Shown one piece after another: positions 21,055-29,620 of a stretch of DNA of 64,000 bases (its first letter is position 1; the number at the start of each line of letters is the position of its first letter). The stretch is from Bradyrhizobium sp. SZCCHNS1050 (GTDB lineage: Bacteria > Pseudomonadota > Alphaproteobacteria > Rhizobiales > Xanthobacteraceae). The translations under genes were made by a program, and so were the position numbers. The stretch lies in the NCBI RefSeq assembly GCF_032484785.1, contig NZ_JAUETR010000002.1:62001-126000 (forward strand). Reading direction: 5' to 3'. The notes under the pieces were generated by a model. It was not told the DNA's origin and did no database searches. It was given only the letters and a program-made list of their open reading frames with translations.

Positions 21055-22077
21055 TCAGATCAGGAAGTGATCCTCCATCCATTGCATGCCGGCGGCATTG
21101 GCCTTGGTCACGACGGGCCCGTCGGTGATGACGTGCTTCGGAATGCCCTGGCCGCTCTTTTCGCCGGCGGTGACCGCGGCGACGCCTGCGACGATCGCGC
21201 CGCCATGGATGCGGCAGGACGGATTGCGCACGGTCGCGAACATGCGGCCCTCGCTGACCGCCTGGATCGCCGGCGGCATGGCGTCGACGCCGCCGATCAG
21301 GATGTTGGTGCGGTTGCGCGCCTTCATGATGTTGTAGGCGGCGAGGGCCATGTCGTCATTGTGGAAGAACGCCGCGTCGATCTGCGGATATTTCGTGAGA
21401 TAGGTCTCCCACAGCCGTGCCGCCTTGGACACGTCCCAATCGGCCGGCTGCGTGTCCAGCACCTCGATGTTCGGGAACTGCTTGATCACCGAGTTGAAGC
21501 CCTTGGCGCGGCCCTGCGCGCCGGTGTGGCCGAGCGCGCCCTGCGTCATGATGATCTTGCCCTTGCCGCCCATCGCAGTCGCCAGAGCCTGCGTGACCGA
21601 TGCGCCCATGAACTCGTTGTCGGGTGCGAGGAAGGAGTGGACGTTGATCTGATCGAGCGGCGCGATCAGCGTGTCCATGTCGATCACGGGAATGCCGGCA
21701 TCGATCATCTTCTGCACCGGCTGAGTCAGGGTTCCGATGCCGAACGCCTGGATCGCGACGAAGTCCCACTTCTGCGACGCCATGTTGTCGATCGCGGCGC
21801 GCTGCTTCACCGCATCGAGCTGGCCGTCGAACCAGGTCACCTCGACATTGAGCAGCTTGCCCCACCATTCCGCGGCCTGCTTGCCCTGGGCGCACCAGGT
21901 CGCCTGCAAGCCGGCATTGGAGAAGGCTGCCTTGAGCGGCTTTTCGGAGCGGCCCATCTCGGCAGCCATCGCCGGAGTGATGCCAAAGCCGGCGAGAAGG
22001 GCCGCCGCAGAGCCCGCGGCCGTCGCCGCCTGGAGAAGATCGCGCCTCGTCGTGGACGTTTTCTTAGTGCCGGACAT
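21055..22077 (-). CDS. sugar ABC transporter substrate-binding protein with Tat-type signal
   Basis: 340 residues. The N-terminus has a twin-arginine motif (STTRRDLLQAA), then a hydrophobic stretch ending in TPAMAA, so export by the Tat route is likely. The mature part is a periplasmic-binding-protein-like I fold of the ribose / galactose type (KAAFSNAGLQATWCAQ, VDAMPPAIQAVSEGRMFATV). It delivers the solute to the permease and ATPase encoded downstream on the same strand. The ligand cannot be deduced. It is the first gene of the importer operon; the promoter must lie in 22078-22274. Confidence 0.9.
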   Translation of the reverse strand: MSGTKKTSTTRRDLLQAATAAGSAAALLAGFGITPAMAAEMGRSEKPLKAAFSNAGLQATWCAQGKQAAEWWGKLLNVEVTWFDGQLDAVKQRAAIDNMASQKWDFVAIQAFGIGTLTQPVQKMIDAGIPVIDMDTLIAPLDQINVHSFLAPDNEFMGASVTQALATAMGGKGKIIMTQGALGHTGAQGRAKGFNSVIKQFPNIEVLDTQPADWDVSKAARLWETYLTKYPQIDAAFFHNDDMALAAYNIMKARNRTNILIGGVDAMPPAIQAVSEGRMFATVRNPSCRIHGGAIVAGVAAVTAGEKSGQGIPKHVITDGPVVTKANAAGMQWMEDHFLI

Positions 22078-22274
22078 CCCGTGCTCCCTGTCCCATCGTT
22101 GTCCGGCGGCGTCATTGATCGCGCCGCCGAGAGCAGCAGTGTTTCACAACCCCATTGATCACGCCACAGCCGGATGTTGTGCGTTGCACCGAGTGACCTT
22201 CGCGCTGCACGCGCGATGTCAGAAAACCGTGATGCGCCCGTGGTACGCGGCAGCGCAGCTTTGGGAGAGAGCCT

Positions 22275-23120
22275 TTGGCAACGACGCGCATCGCCGTGAT
22301 CGCCGACATCCATCACGGCCGGGATACGCCCACGAAGCGGGGATCGGTGGCGCTGCAATTGCTCGAGCGCTTCGTCACGGAAGTGAATGCCGAAGACATC
22401 GATGCGGTCATCGATCTCGGCGACCGGATTTCTGACGAAGATCCCGAGCGCGATCGGCTGCTGCAAAGCGATGTCGCGATGTGCTTCGCGAAGCTGGCAC
22501 CGACGCATCATCACGTCAGTGGCAATCATGATGTCGCATTGCTCAGCCTCGCCGACAATGAAGCGATCCTAGATCGTCCGAGCGGGTCGCGCGCGGTGAT
22601 CGTCGGTGATGTCAGATGTGTGTTCTGGCAGCCCGACGTGAGTCTGACTCCGACGCGCGGCTTTCGCCTGTCCGCGAGCGATCTCGACGCGCTGGTCCAG
22701 CTGCTCGCCCAGGATGACCGGCCGACCTTGCTCGTCAGCCACGTGCCGTTGTCAGGACATGCTCAGACCGGCAACTACTACTTCGAAGCCAATCCGGGAC
22801 ACGCGGCCTATGCCGAGACCGACGCGATCCGCGCGGCGATCGCGGATGCGCCGTGCCCGATCGTCGGGCTCGCCGGCCATGTTCATTGGAATACGCTGAC
22901 AACGGTCGATGGCACACCGCATCTGACCTTGCAGTCGCTGACAGAGACGTTCATCTCGGGCGATCCAGCCGAAGCGGCGGGCATCCTCACGATCGGCGAT
23001 GGTTCGTTGCGCTGGACCGTGACTGGCCGCGAACCGCTGTCGGTGACACTGCCATGGCCGAGGGCCAAGGCGCGGTGGTGCGCTCCGTTGTCGTGTTTTG
23101 CGACTGCTGCGATGGCCTGA
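22275..23120 (+). CDS. metallophosphoesterase
   Basis: 281 residues from a TTG start preceded by GGGAGAG. Calcineurin-like phosphoesterase with all metal motifs: D11 and H13 (VIADIHHG), D47 and D50 (DLGDRI), N84 and H85 (GNHDV), a histidine in LVSHVPLSGH, and GHVHWN. The substrate is unknown; relatives hydrolyse phosphomonoesters, cyclic nucleotides or phospholipids. It is transcribed away from the sugar importer; a shared control region of about 200 bases separates them. There is no signal peptide, so it is probably cytoplasmic. Confidence 0.87.
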   Translation: MATTRIAVIADIHHGRDTPTKRGSVALQLLERFVTEVNAEDIDAVIDLGDRISDEDPERDRLLQSDVAMCFAKLAPTHHHVSGNHDVALLSLADNEAILDRPSGSRAVIVGDVRCVFWQPDVSLTPTRGFRLSASDLDALVQLLAQDDRPTLLVSHVPLSGHAQTGNYYFEANPGHAAYAETDAIRAAIADAPCPIVGLAGHVHWNTLTTVDGTPHLTLQSLTETFISGDPAEAAGILTIGDGSLRWTVTGREPLSVTLPWPRAKARWCAPLSCFATAAMA

Positions 23121-23664
23121 GGTGATTGCGTGTTCAGACAGCGTTCATGCGGCCCGCGATACCGTCAGCGGGAAATATTGTGGCGCGCTGCGACGACTGC
23201 CAAAAAAATAGAGCAGGGCAGCGGGCCCTGCTCGGAAATTGTGTCGACCCTTTAGATATCCCGCAAGTTCAGATTTGATCTTGTTAAGCGGGGTGACGCT
23301 GCTTGTTGCGCGCCAGGGCTCCTCCCGAGACTTGGACCACCAGACTTCCGCAAGCGATAGCCTGAGGCCCGAATTCGTAGACGATCTTTTTGCGTTTGTC
23401 ATCCTTTTCGGCAACGATTGTTCAAATTTCGCGCACTTCCTGAAATGATCGGTAAGTGCTTGCAATTGACGAGTTTTGTTTTCGAGTCTTCTCGCGATAG
23501 GTGCTGGGTTACCTTGGAGGCTGGCGTCCCGCGAAGGCCCATCCGGGCGTAGCGGATTGTTCTTAATCAACGACCGCTGGCGAAATGTGCTGACTGTGCC
23601 CTGGGCGACCTCGACTCCGGGCGTTCGCTCGGGCACAACAATTCAGTTCATTTGGCAGGCTTTC
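23121..23664. other. gene-poor stretch with lower G+C, no convincing protein gene
   Basis: About 540 bases between the phosphoesterase and the first copper-cluster gene. Frames here lack good starts and ribosome sites. A minus-strand frame (23145-23636) reads through the terminator at 23202-23233, which argues against a translated gene. The composition is more A+T-rich than the flanks around 23380-23500. TTGACG at 23466-23471 could be a -35 element for the plus-strand cluster, but no good -10 matches it. Confidence 0.6.
23202..23233 (-). terminator. strong rho-independent terminator reading on the minus strand
   Basis: A perfect 9-bp stem, 23211-23219 with 23225-23233, and a five-base loop. 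On the minus strand it is followed by TATTTTTTT (plus-strand aaaaaaata at 23202-23210). On the plus strand no T run follows, so the direction is clear. No credible minus-strand protein gene ends here, so an untranslated transcript from about 23240-23660 is possible. Confidence 0.8.
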
Positions 23665-24030
23665 ATGCGGCAGCGGCTGCAGGCGTTTCTCCCGATCATG
23701 CTGATCGCACTGATGGTGCAGATCCTGGCGCCGATCGGCGTTGCCTGGGCGGCCGCGTCAGCCGCGGCTGATCCCTTGCACGGCCTCGAAATCTGCCACA
23801 GCCAGCCCGGTTCCCAGTCGGTGGACGACGAGTCGCCGGCCAAGCCCGCGCTCCACGGCTGTTCGCTGTGCTGCCTGGCGCAGCCGGTCACCCTGGATGG
23901 GCCGGAGCTGTCCGTCATCGCCACGCCGCAACGGGATTCGGGCGAGGTCGTGTGGCGGGCCGGTGATCCGGCCGGCCGGATGACCAAGGCCTTCTCAGAC
24001 GCGCAGGCAAGGGCTCCGCCCGCAGCGTGA
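23665..24030 (+). CDS. DUF2946 family protein, copper-cluster associated
   Basis: Start set at ATG 23665 (MRQRLQAFLPIMLI), 121 residues; the open frame extends upstream without a ribosome site. An N-terminal hydrophobic segment (residues 8-30) acts as signal or anchor. The remainder holds a C-H pair (ICHS, residues 43-46) and the H-G-C-S-L-C-C cluster (64-70) typical of DUF2946, proposed metal-binding proteins near copper genes. Its place before a PCu(A)C chaperone supports a periplasmic copper role; the function itself is unproven. Confidence 0.8.
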   Translation: MRQRLQAFLPIMLIALMVQILAPIGVAWAAASAAADPLHGLEICHSQPGSQSVDDESPAKPALHGCSLCCLAQPVTLDGPELSVIATPQRDSGEVVWRAGDPAGRMTKAFSDAQARAPPAA

Positions 24031-24162
24031 CGCGCTGGCCGCTGTGCGGCCTCATCTCCCAAATCGCAAGATTACGACCTGCGTTGTCTGCTCGGCCCTA
24101 GCCGTGCGGACACGCGCCAATCGATCAAGCTGGCGCATCGCCGCCAAGAAAAGGATAACGAC

Positions 24163-24681
24163 ATGACCTTCCTCGGACGCTCTCTGCTCGCATTCGCTCT
24201 CCTGTTGGGAGGATCTTCTGCCGCCTTCGCCGCGGACGTGAAGGCCGGTGACCTCGTCATCACCCAGCCATGGAGCCGCGCCACGCCGGGTGGCGCCAAG
24301 ACGGGCGCCGGCTATCTGACCATCGAGAACAAGGGCAGCGCGCCGGACCGCCTCGTCGCGGTGACCGGCGCTGTCGCCGGGCGGGTCGAGATTCACGAGA
24401 TGGCCGTCACCAACGGCGTGATGACCATGCGTCCGCTCGACAAGGGACTCACGATTGAGCCGGGCAAGACCGTCGCGCTGGCGCCGGGCGGCTATCACCT
24501 GATGCTGATGGATCTGAAGAGCCCGCTGAAGCAGGGCGACAAGCTGCCGGTCACGCTGGAGTTCGAGAAGGCCGGCAAGGTGTCCGTGACGCTCGAGGTG
24601 CAGGCGGTCGGCGCCAAGGGGCCGGGCGGCGAGGGCGGCAGCATGACGAAGCAGCACGATCATTCCGGCATGAAGATGTAG
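24163..24681 (+). CDS. periplasmic copper chaperone PCu(A)C
   Basis: 172 residues. A signal peptide is clear (MTFLGRSLLAFALLLGG, cleavage after AFA). The PCu(A)C copper motif is visible as HEM (VEIHEMAV) followed by a methionine in MTMRPL, and then YHLMLMDLK. The C-terminus adds a His/Met tail (KQHDHSGMKM) that could bind more copper. The family hands Cu(I) to cytochrome oxidase during assembly. The homologue in Bradyrhizobium japonicum, PcuC, sits in a copper-starvation operon with a TonB receptor, as here (recollection of published work). Confidence 0.93.
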   Translation: MTFLGRSLLAFALLLGGSSAAFAADVKAGDLVITQPWSRATPGGAKTGAGYLTIENKGSAPDRLVAVTGAVAGRVEIHEMAVTNGVMTMRPLDKGLTIEPGKTVALAPGGYHLMLMDLKSPLKQGDKLPVTLEFEKAGKVSVTLEVQAVGAKGPGGEGGSMTKQHDHSGMKM

Positions 24682-24719
24682 GCCGGGCGCCCCGCGACTC
24701 CGACGGAGGGCCGGTCTCG

Positions 24720-25187
24720 ATGAAGCAACGGGTGTTGAACGCCGCCATGACAGCCGGTTCGCGCGCGAGCCGGCTGGTGGCGGCTGACCGCGCCCGACGT
24801 CCTGCCAATGTCCGTCAGAAGCTCGGCCGATATCTGCCGGTCGCGCTGCTAGCAATGCTGTTGCAGGTGCTGGCGCCAGTGGCGGCGTCCGCCCTGAGCG
24901 CCGCGACGATCGCGACGGCCGATCCGTTCGGCGGGATGGCGATCTGTCATGCCGAGACGGATGCGGCGCCCCCTGGTGGCGATACCGACCGCACCGCCTG
25001 CGGCCTTGACTGCGTCATGTGCTGCGTGCTGCACGCCGCCGCGGCGCTCGATGCGCCGCCCGCGCCGTTCGATGCGGCTCCGCTGCGTCTGACGGCGTCC
25101 ATCGTCTGGACGGCGCGCGAGCTCCGCCTCGTTCATCTGCTTGCCCGGGCACAGGCGCAACCAAGAGGACCTCCCTCCCTCTCCTGA
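24720..25187 (+). CDS. second DUF2946 family protein
   Basis: 155 residues with a basic N-terminus (residues 1-38), then a hydrophobic segment (LPVALLAMLLQVLAPVAASA), so an anchored or exported protein. The cysteine cluster CGLDCVMCCVLHAAA resembles that of the first DUF2946 protein, with an upstream ICHAET. The region around the hydrophobic segment (ALLAMLLQVLAPVA) matches the first protein's IALMVQILAPIGVA, so the two look like diverged paralogues around the chaperone gene. GGAGGG precedes the ATG. Confidence 0.75.
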   Translation: MKQRVLNAAMTAGSRASRLVAADRARRPANVRQKLGRYLPVALLAMLLQVLAPVAASALSAATIATADPFGGMAICHAETDAAPPGGDTDRTACGLDCVMCCVLHAAAALDAPPAPFDAAPLRLTASIVWTARELRLVHLLARAQAQPRGPPSLS

Positions 25188-25278
25188 GGACAGAAATCGT
25201 CATCGGCCGCAGCCGCGCGCCGATCCGTTTTGAATCAGGAAGACCGGCCGTGCAGAGCCGGCATCGGGGAAGTCAAAC

Positions 25279-27684
25279 ATGTTCCGTCGTCATGCCCTGG
25301 GTGGTGTGAGCGTGCTCGCACTGCAGCTCTTGCTGCTGCAATCGTCCACGATCGCGCGCGCCGAGACCGAGAAGGAATTGCCGTCCGTCACCGTCGACGC
25401 GCCGCGTGCCGCACCACAACGGGCCGTGCGCAAGCCGGTCACGCAGGCAACGTCCGTCCGCACGCGCGCGCCAAAGCCGGCTGCCGCATCCGTGGCCAGC
25501 AGCTCCGGACAGGGAGGAGCGGTGTCCGATCCAGCCTCGGGTGCCGGCGCCGCCCGCAACCAGCTCAGCCAGTCGCCGACCGGCCAGACCGCGACCACGA
25601 TCGACCGCAGCCGCTACGATGACCGGCCTGCGTTTTCCGTCGGCGACATCCTGCGCGAAAGCCCCGGCGTCTCGCTCAAGCAGGGCAACGGACCGCGCGA
25701 CCTTGGCATCTCGATCCGCGGCTCCAATGCCCGCAACGGGTTCGGCATCCGCAACATCGTGCTGTTCGAGGACGGATTTCCAGTCACCCAGCCGGACGGG
25801 CTGTCGCGCAGCGACCTGATCGATCCCCACGCCTATGGTGCGGTCGACGTGATCCGCGGGCCGTCCTCGGCGCTCTACGGCAACTATGCGACCGGAGGCG
25901 CGATCAATTTCCGCACCCGCCCGGGCGGCAGCATCGACGGTGCGGAGATCGGCAGCGAAGGCGGCAGCTTCGGCTATCTCAGCAACTACATGACGTTCGG
26001 CAAGAAGGTCGGCAATTTCGAGGGCTCGTTGTTCACCAGCGACGTCCGCGGCGACGGCTATCTCGGCAACAGCTGGTTCAACACCCAGACCGTCAACTTC
26101 CTCGGTACCTACAGGGCGACGCCCGACGACCGCTTCACGGTCAAGATCATCAACAACGACCTGTTCACGCGGCTGCCAATCCGGTCGTCGCTGAATCAGT
26201 ACTATCAGAACCCTTATCAGCAGGGCTGCGCGACGTGGACGACAGCAGCCGCGGGCTGCGGCAGCGTCACGTTGTTCAACAACGGGTTCAACAACTCGGC
26301 TGGAACTGACAAAGAGACGGCGCTGCAGGCCGGGCTCGGCCGCAACGACCGCCGCACCATCGTCGGCGGGCGCTGGGAGCACGATTTCGACAACAACACG
26401 ACCTGGCGCAATCAGTTCGTGTTCGATGACCGCAACATCAGCCAGCCGACCGGGTCGACCAGCGCGGTCGGCGACTATCCGTCCTACAACTACATGAGCG
26501 ACATCACCCGGCGGGGCGAGATCTTCGGCCTGGAATCGACCAGCTTCTTCGGCGCCTTCTACAATACGCTCACCGCGTCCGGAGACACGTTCAACGTCAT
26601 GCCGGGCGGCAACGGCACGCTCGGCCGCTTGTCGACCAACCTTCTGAGCGAGACGACGAATTTCGGCGTGCGGGCGCGCGAGGAGCTCAAGCTGACGTCG
26701 GCCTTGACCGCGGTGGCCGGTCTCGGCTGGGAGCGCACCCACCTTCGCGGCGTGAACACGGCAGGGGGGACCGGGACGACGCTCACGACCGCGGACCGGC
26801 AGTTCGACAATCTCGCGCCCGAGTTTGCGCTGCTCTACAAGGTGAACAGCGACTGGCTGGTGCGGGCGCGCGTCGCATCGGGATATGGCACGCCGCAGGT
26901 CTCGAACCTGTTTGTGCTCCCGAGCGGCACAGCCGGAAACAACACCAATCTCGCCTCGCAAAGCAATCTCGGCTACGATTTGGGCTTTGACTGGACTCCC
27001 AACAAGTCGGTCACCCTGAGCGCAACCGGCTTCTACGAATTCTTCCGCAACGAGATCGTCAACCAGGCAACGCCGGTTGTCGGCGTGACCTATGCGTTCA
27101 ACGCCCCGCGCTCGGAGCATCGCGGCGTCGAGCTGGCCGCCGACTGGAGATTCCTGCCCGGCTGGCGCTTCACGGCCGCCTACACCTATCTCGACGAGAT
27201 TTATACCGACTATACGGAGAACCTGACCTCCACGACGGCGCCGACAAGCGGCACGGTCTTCCGCTTCAACCGCGCCGGCAACAAGATTCCAGGGATTTCC
27301 CCGAACGAGCTGACGGCCCGACTGGGGTATGATCACGCCAGCGGAAGGCTTGCAGGGCTGGGTGCCTTCGTCGAGGTCCAATGGAAGGATTCCTTCTATA
27401 TGGACAACGCGAACCTGCTCAGGGCGCCCGGCTACGAGCTGGTCAACCTGAACGTCCACTACAGGACCGAGCTTGCGTCCGAAGCCTTCAAGTCGCTCAA
27501 CGTCTTCTTCGAGGTCAGGAACGTGTTCGACCGCACCTATATTGCGTCGGCCAACAACATCGCGAACTCGGTCACGTCTGCAGGCGTTCAAAATCCCGCC
27601 AGCGTTCTGGCCAATACCACTGGCTCGATCTATGCCGGCTCACCGCGCGCCTTCGTCGCTGGCATGAAGGTGGCATTCCGATGA
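25279..27684 (+). CDS. TonB-dependent outer-membrane receptor, probably copper-related
   Basis: 801 residues with a signal peptide ending near ARA. After the likely TonB box (KELPSVTVDAP) comes an Ala/Pro-rich linker. The plug domain starts at about residue 110 (PAFSVGDILRESPGVSLKQG), with IRGSNARNGFGIRNI and DVIRGPSSALYGNYATGGAIN. The barrel ends with AFVAGMKVAFR. The ligand is inferred from neighbours: a PCu(A)C chaperone and metal-site proteins, by analogy with PcuB. The stop overlaps the next start (ATGA). Confidence 0.88.
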   Translation: MFRRHALGGVSVLALQLLLLQSSTIARAETEKELPSVTVDAPRAAPQRAVRKPVTQATSVRTRAPKPAAASVASSSGQGGAVSDPASGAGAARNQLSQSPTGQTATTIDRSRYDDRPAFSVGDILRESPGVSLKQGNGPRDLGISIRGSNARNGFGIRNIVLFEDGFPVTQPDGLSRSDLIDPHAYGAVDVIRGPSSALYGNYATGGAINFRTRPGGSIDGAEIGSEGGSFGYLSNYMTFGKKVGNFEGSLFTSDVRGDGYLGNSWFNTQTVNFLGTYRATPDDRFTVKIINNDLFTRLPIRSSLNQYYQNPYQQGCATWTTAAAGCGSVTLFNNGFNNSAGTDKETALQAGLGRNDRRTIVGGRWEHDFDNNTTWRNQFVFDDRNISQPTGSTSAVGDYPSYNYMSDITRRGEIFGLESTSFFGAFYNTLTASGDTFNVMPGGNGTLGRLSTNLLSETTNFGVRAREELKLTSALTAVAGLGWERTHLRGVNTAGGTGTTLTTADRQFDNLAPEFALLYKVNSDWLVRARVASGYGTPQVSNLFVLPSGTAGNNTNLASQSNLGYDLGFDWTPNKSVTLSATGFYEFFRNEIVNQATPVVGVTYAFNAPRSEHRGVELAADWRFLPGWRFTAAYTYLDEIYTDYTENLTSTTAPTSGTVFRFNRAGNKIPGISPNELTARLGYDHASGRLAGLGAFVEVQWKDSFYMDNANLLRAPGYELVNLNVHYRTELASEAFKSLNVFFEVRNVFDRTYIASANNIANSVTSAGVQNPASVLANTTGSIYAGSPRAFVAGMKVAFR

Positions 27685-28919
27685 GGCACAACATGACAAG
27701 GACGCCATTGCTTCGAGGCTGCGTCGTCGGACTCGCCATGGCCCTGGTGTGGCCGCTGTCCGTACAGGCCCAGATGGCGCACCAGCACGGATCGGAGGCA
27801 GCATGCGAGGGCACCGAGCTCCGATGCGCCACCAAGGTGACGCCGTTCTTCGCTGAAGACGGCAAGCTCTGGCTCGTCTGGATGGCCGGAGGACGGGTGT
27901 CGGTGGCGGGCTCGACCGACGGCGGGAAAACGTATTCCGCCGCCGTACCGGTCACCGAGCAGCAGCTCAATCTCGACTGGGGGCCCGATGCCCGTCCGAA
28001 GCTGGTGGTCGACGGCAAAGGCGTCATAGCGGTGGCGTTCTCGATCTTCCGCGACCAGGCGTTCAACGGGCAGGTGCTGTACTCCCGGTCGGATGATGGC
28101 GGCAAAAGCTTCGCGGCGCCTCGTCCCATCACGCCAAACAACGAAAGCCAGCGCTTCGAGGCGCTGGCGCTGGACCAGGACGGCACCGTCTTCGTGGCGT
28201 GGCTCGACAAGCGCAACCGGGTGCCGGCGAAGGCCGCCGGGCGCGCCTACGAGGGCGCGGGATTGTTCTTCTCATCATCGCGCGATGGCGGCGCCACCTA
28301 TGCCGAAGCGACGCTGGCCCAGGACAACACCTGCGAATGTTGCCGGCTCGGCGTTGCCTTCGCGGGGCCGGGACGTCCGGTGGTGATGTTCCGCAATATC
28401 TTCGAAGGCAGCGTGCGCGACCACGCCGTGATCACCTTCAGCGACCTCGCCAAACCGGGCGAGGTCTACCGGGTCAGCACCGATGATTGGCAGATCAAGG
28501 CCTGCCCGCATCAGGGGCCGAGCCTGACCGTGTCGCCGGCGGGCACGTATCATGTCGCCTGGTTCACAAGCGGCAAGGTTCGCAAAGGGCTGTTCTACGC
28601 GCATTCGCGCGACGGTGGCCGGACGTTCTCGGAACCCATGGCGATCGGCCAGGCCGACCGCAATCCGACGCGGCCCTATGTGCTCGCGACCCAGGACAGC
28701 ACGACGCTGGTGTGGAAGGAGTTCGACGGCGAGCGCACCACGGTGATGGGAATGCAATCGCGGGACGATGGCGAGACGTGGTCGAAGCCGCGCGCCCTTG
28801 CCAGCACGGACAATGCGTCGGATCACCCGCTGCTGGTCGCCCATGGCAGGCAGATCTTCCTGTCCTGGATGACCAAGTCTGATGGCTATCGGTTGCAGCC
28901 GATCGGAGATGAGTCATGA
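27681..28919 (+). CDS. exported BNR / Asp-box repeat (sialidase-like) protein
   Basis: Start set at ATG 27681 in the ATGA overlap with the receptor gene; 412 residues. Signal peptide MRHNMTRTPLLRG onward, cleaved near VQAQ. At least five Asp boxes are visible (STDGGKTY 78-85, SDDGGKSF 137-144, SRDGGATY 200-207, SRDGGRTF 309-316, SRDDGETW 360-367), so a beta-propeller is predicted. A CECC cluster (residues 218-221), a His-rich start of the mature protein (MAHQHGSEA) and further cysteines hint at metal binding. A sialidase role is unlikely in this setting. The function is unknown. Confidence 0.8.
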   Translation: MRHNMTRTPLLRGCVVGLAMALVWPLSVQAQMAHQHGSEAACEGTELRCATKVTPFFAEDGKLWLVWMAGGRVSVAGSTDGGKTYSAAVPVTEQQLNLDWGPDARPKLVVDGKGVIAVAFSIFRDQAFNGQVLYSRSDDGGKSFAAPRPITPNNESQRFEALALDQDGTVFVAWLDKRNRVPAKAAGRAYEGAGLFFSSSRDGGATYAEATLAQDNTCECCRLGVAFAGPGRPVVMFRNIFEGSVRDHAVITFSDLAKPGEVYRVSTDDWQIKACPHQGPSLTVSPAGTYHVAWFTSGKVRKGLFYAHSRDGGRTFSEPMAIGQADRNPTRPYVLATQDSTTLVWKEFDGERTTVMGMQSRDDGETWSKPRALASTDNASDHPLLVAHGRQIFLSWMTKSDGYRLQPIGDES

Positions 28920-29413
28920 AACGCCCATTCGCCGCCCTTGCGATCTTTGGCTTCGTCGCCTTGACGGCGTCGAGCACCGCAGCACCGCCATCGCTCAAGC
29001 CGTTCGAGCGCGGCACCTGGCGCGAGGTGCTGCGGGCCCATGCGGGTCGTCCGACGCTGATCCATTTCTGGGGCGTCACCTGCGGCCCCTGCAAGATCGA
29101 GCTGCCGCAGCTCGGCAAGTTCATGTCCGATCATCCCGAGATCGACGTCGTCACCGTCAGCGCCGATTTGGTGCCGAACCTGAACGCTGCGACCCAGGCC
29201 ATGCTGGACAAGGCCGGACTCACCACGGCGGAGAACTTCATCTTCAACGACGGATATGTCGAGCGTCTCCGGTTCGAGATCGATCCGTCCTGGCAGGGTG
29301 ATATCCCGCGCACGATACTCGTGACCCGCGAGGGCGCGGTCTCGACCATCGAAGGCAGCGCCGAGATCGGCGATCTCGACAAATGGTCCTCGGAGCAGGG
29401 GCGGGGGCACTAA
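28916..29413 (+). CDS. exported thioredoxin-like (TlpA/ResA-type) protein
   Basis: 165 residues, starting in an ATGA overlap with the BNR gene. Signal peptide up to about residue 22 (SSTAA). The active site is C56-G-P-C59 in FWGVTCGPCKIELPQL. A cis-proline lies in the PRTILVTREG segment. Such proteins reduce disulfides in the periplasm, often to keep copper-site cysteines of oxidase subunits or chaperones reduced, which fits the neighbouring PCu(A)C gene. It is the last gene before a terminator at 29524. Confidence 0.87.
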   Translation: MKRPFAALAIFGFVALTASSTAAPPSLKPFERGTWREVLRAHAGRPTLIHFWGVTCGPCKIELPQLGKFMSDHPEIDVVTVSADLVPNLNAATQAMLDKAGLTTAENFIFNDGYVERLRFEIDPSWQGDIPRTILVTREGAVSTIEGSAEIGDLDKWSSEQGRGH

Positions 29414-29523
29414 GACGGCCGGGGCGCGGGGATCTTGCCCGGTCGCCCTGCGCGAGCCTCATCACGGCGACGTGCGCCGTTCATCCTCCACTTCAGCGGA
29501 ACCGGTAAATTGATTGGGAATCC

Positions 29524-29544
29524 GGCGGCTTAGCCGCCTTTTTT
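29524..29544 (+). terminator. rho-independent terminator after the copper cluster
   Basis: GGCGGC (29524-29529), loop TTA, GCCGCC (29533-29538), then six T. It lies between the thioredoxin-like gene and proS and closes the copper transcript. Confidence 0.88.
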
Positions 29545-29620
29545 CAAACCCAGCCTTGTGTTTTGCCGCCTGATCCGGTTTGACTGCGCCAGCCCGAACC
29601 GAATCTCGAAGGCCTCGCCC

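Noticed and set aside
23145..23636. A 163-codon minus-strand frame in the gene-poor region
   Set aside because: It reads through the strong minus-strand terminator at 23202-23233, so its end would not be transcribed; no ribosome site or family was seen.
27381..27680. A longer N-terminus for the BNR protein
   Set aside because: It would overlap the TonB receptor C-terminus out of frame; the ATG at 27681 gives an ATGA overlap and a good signal peptide.
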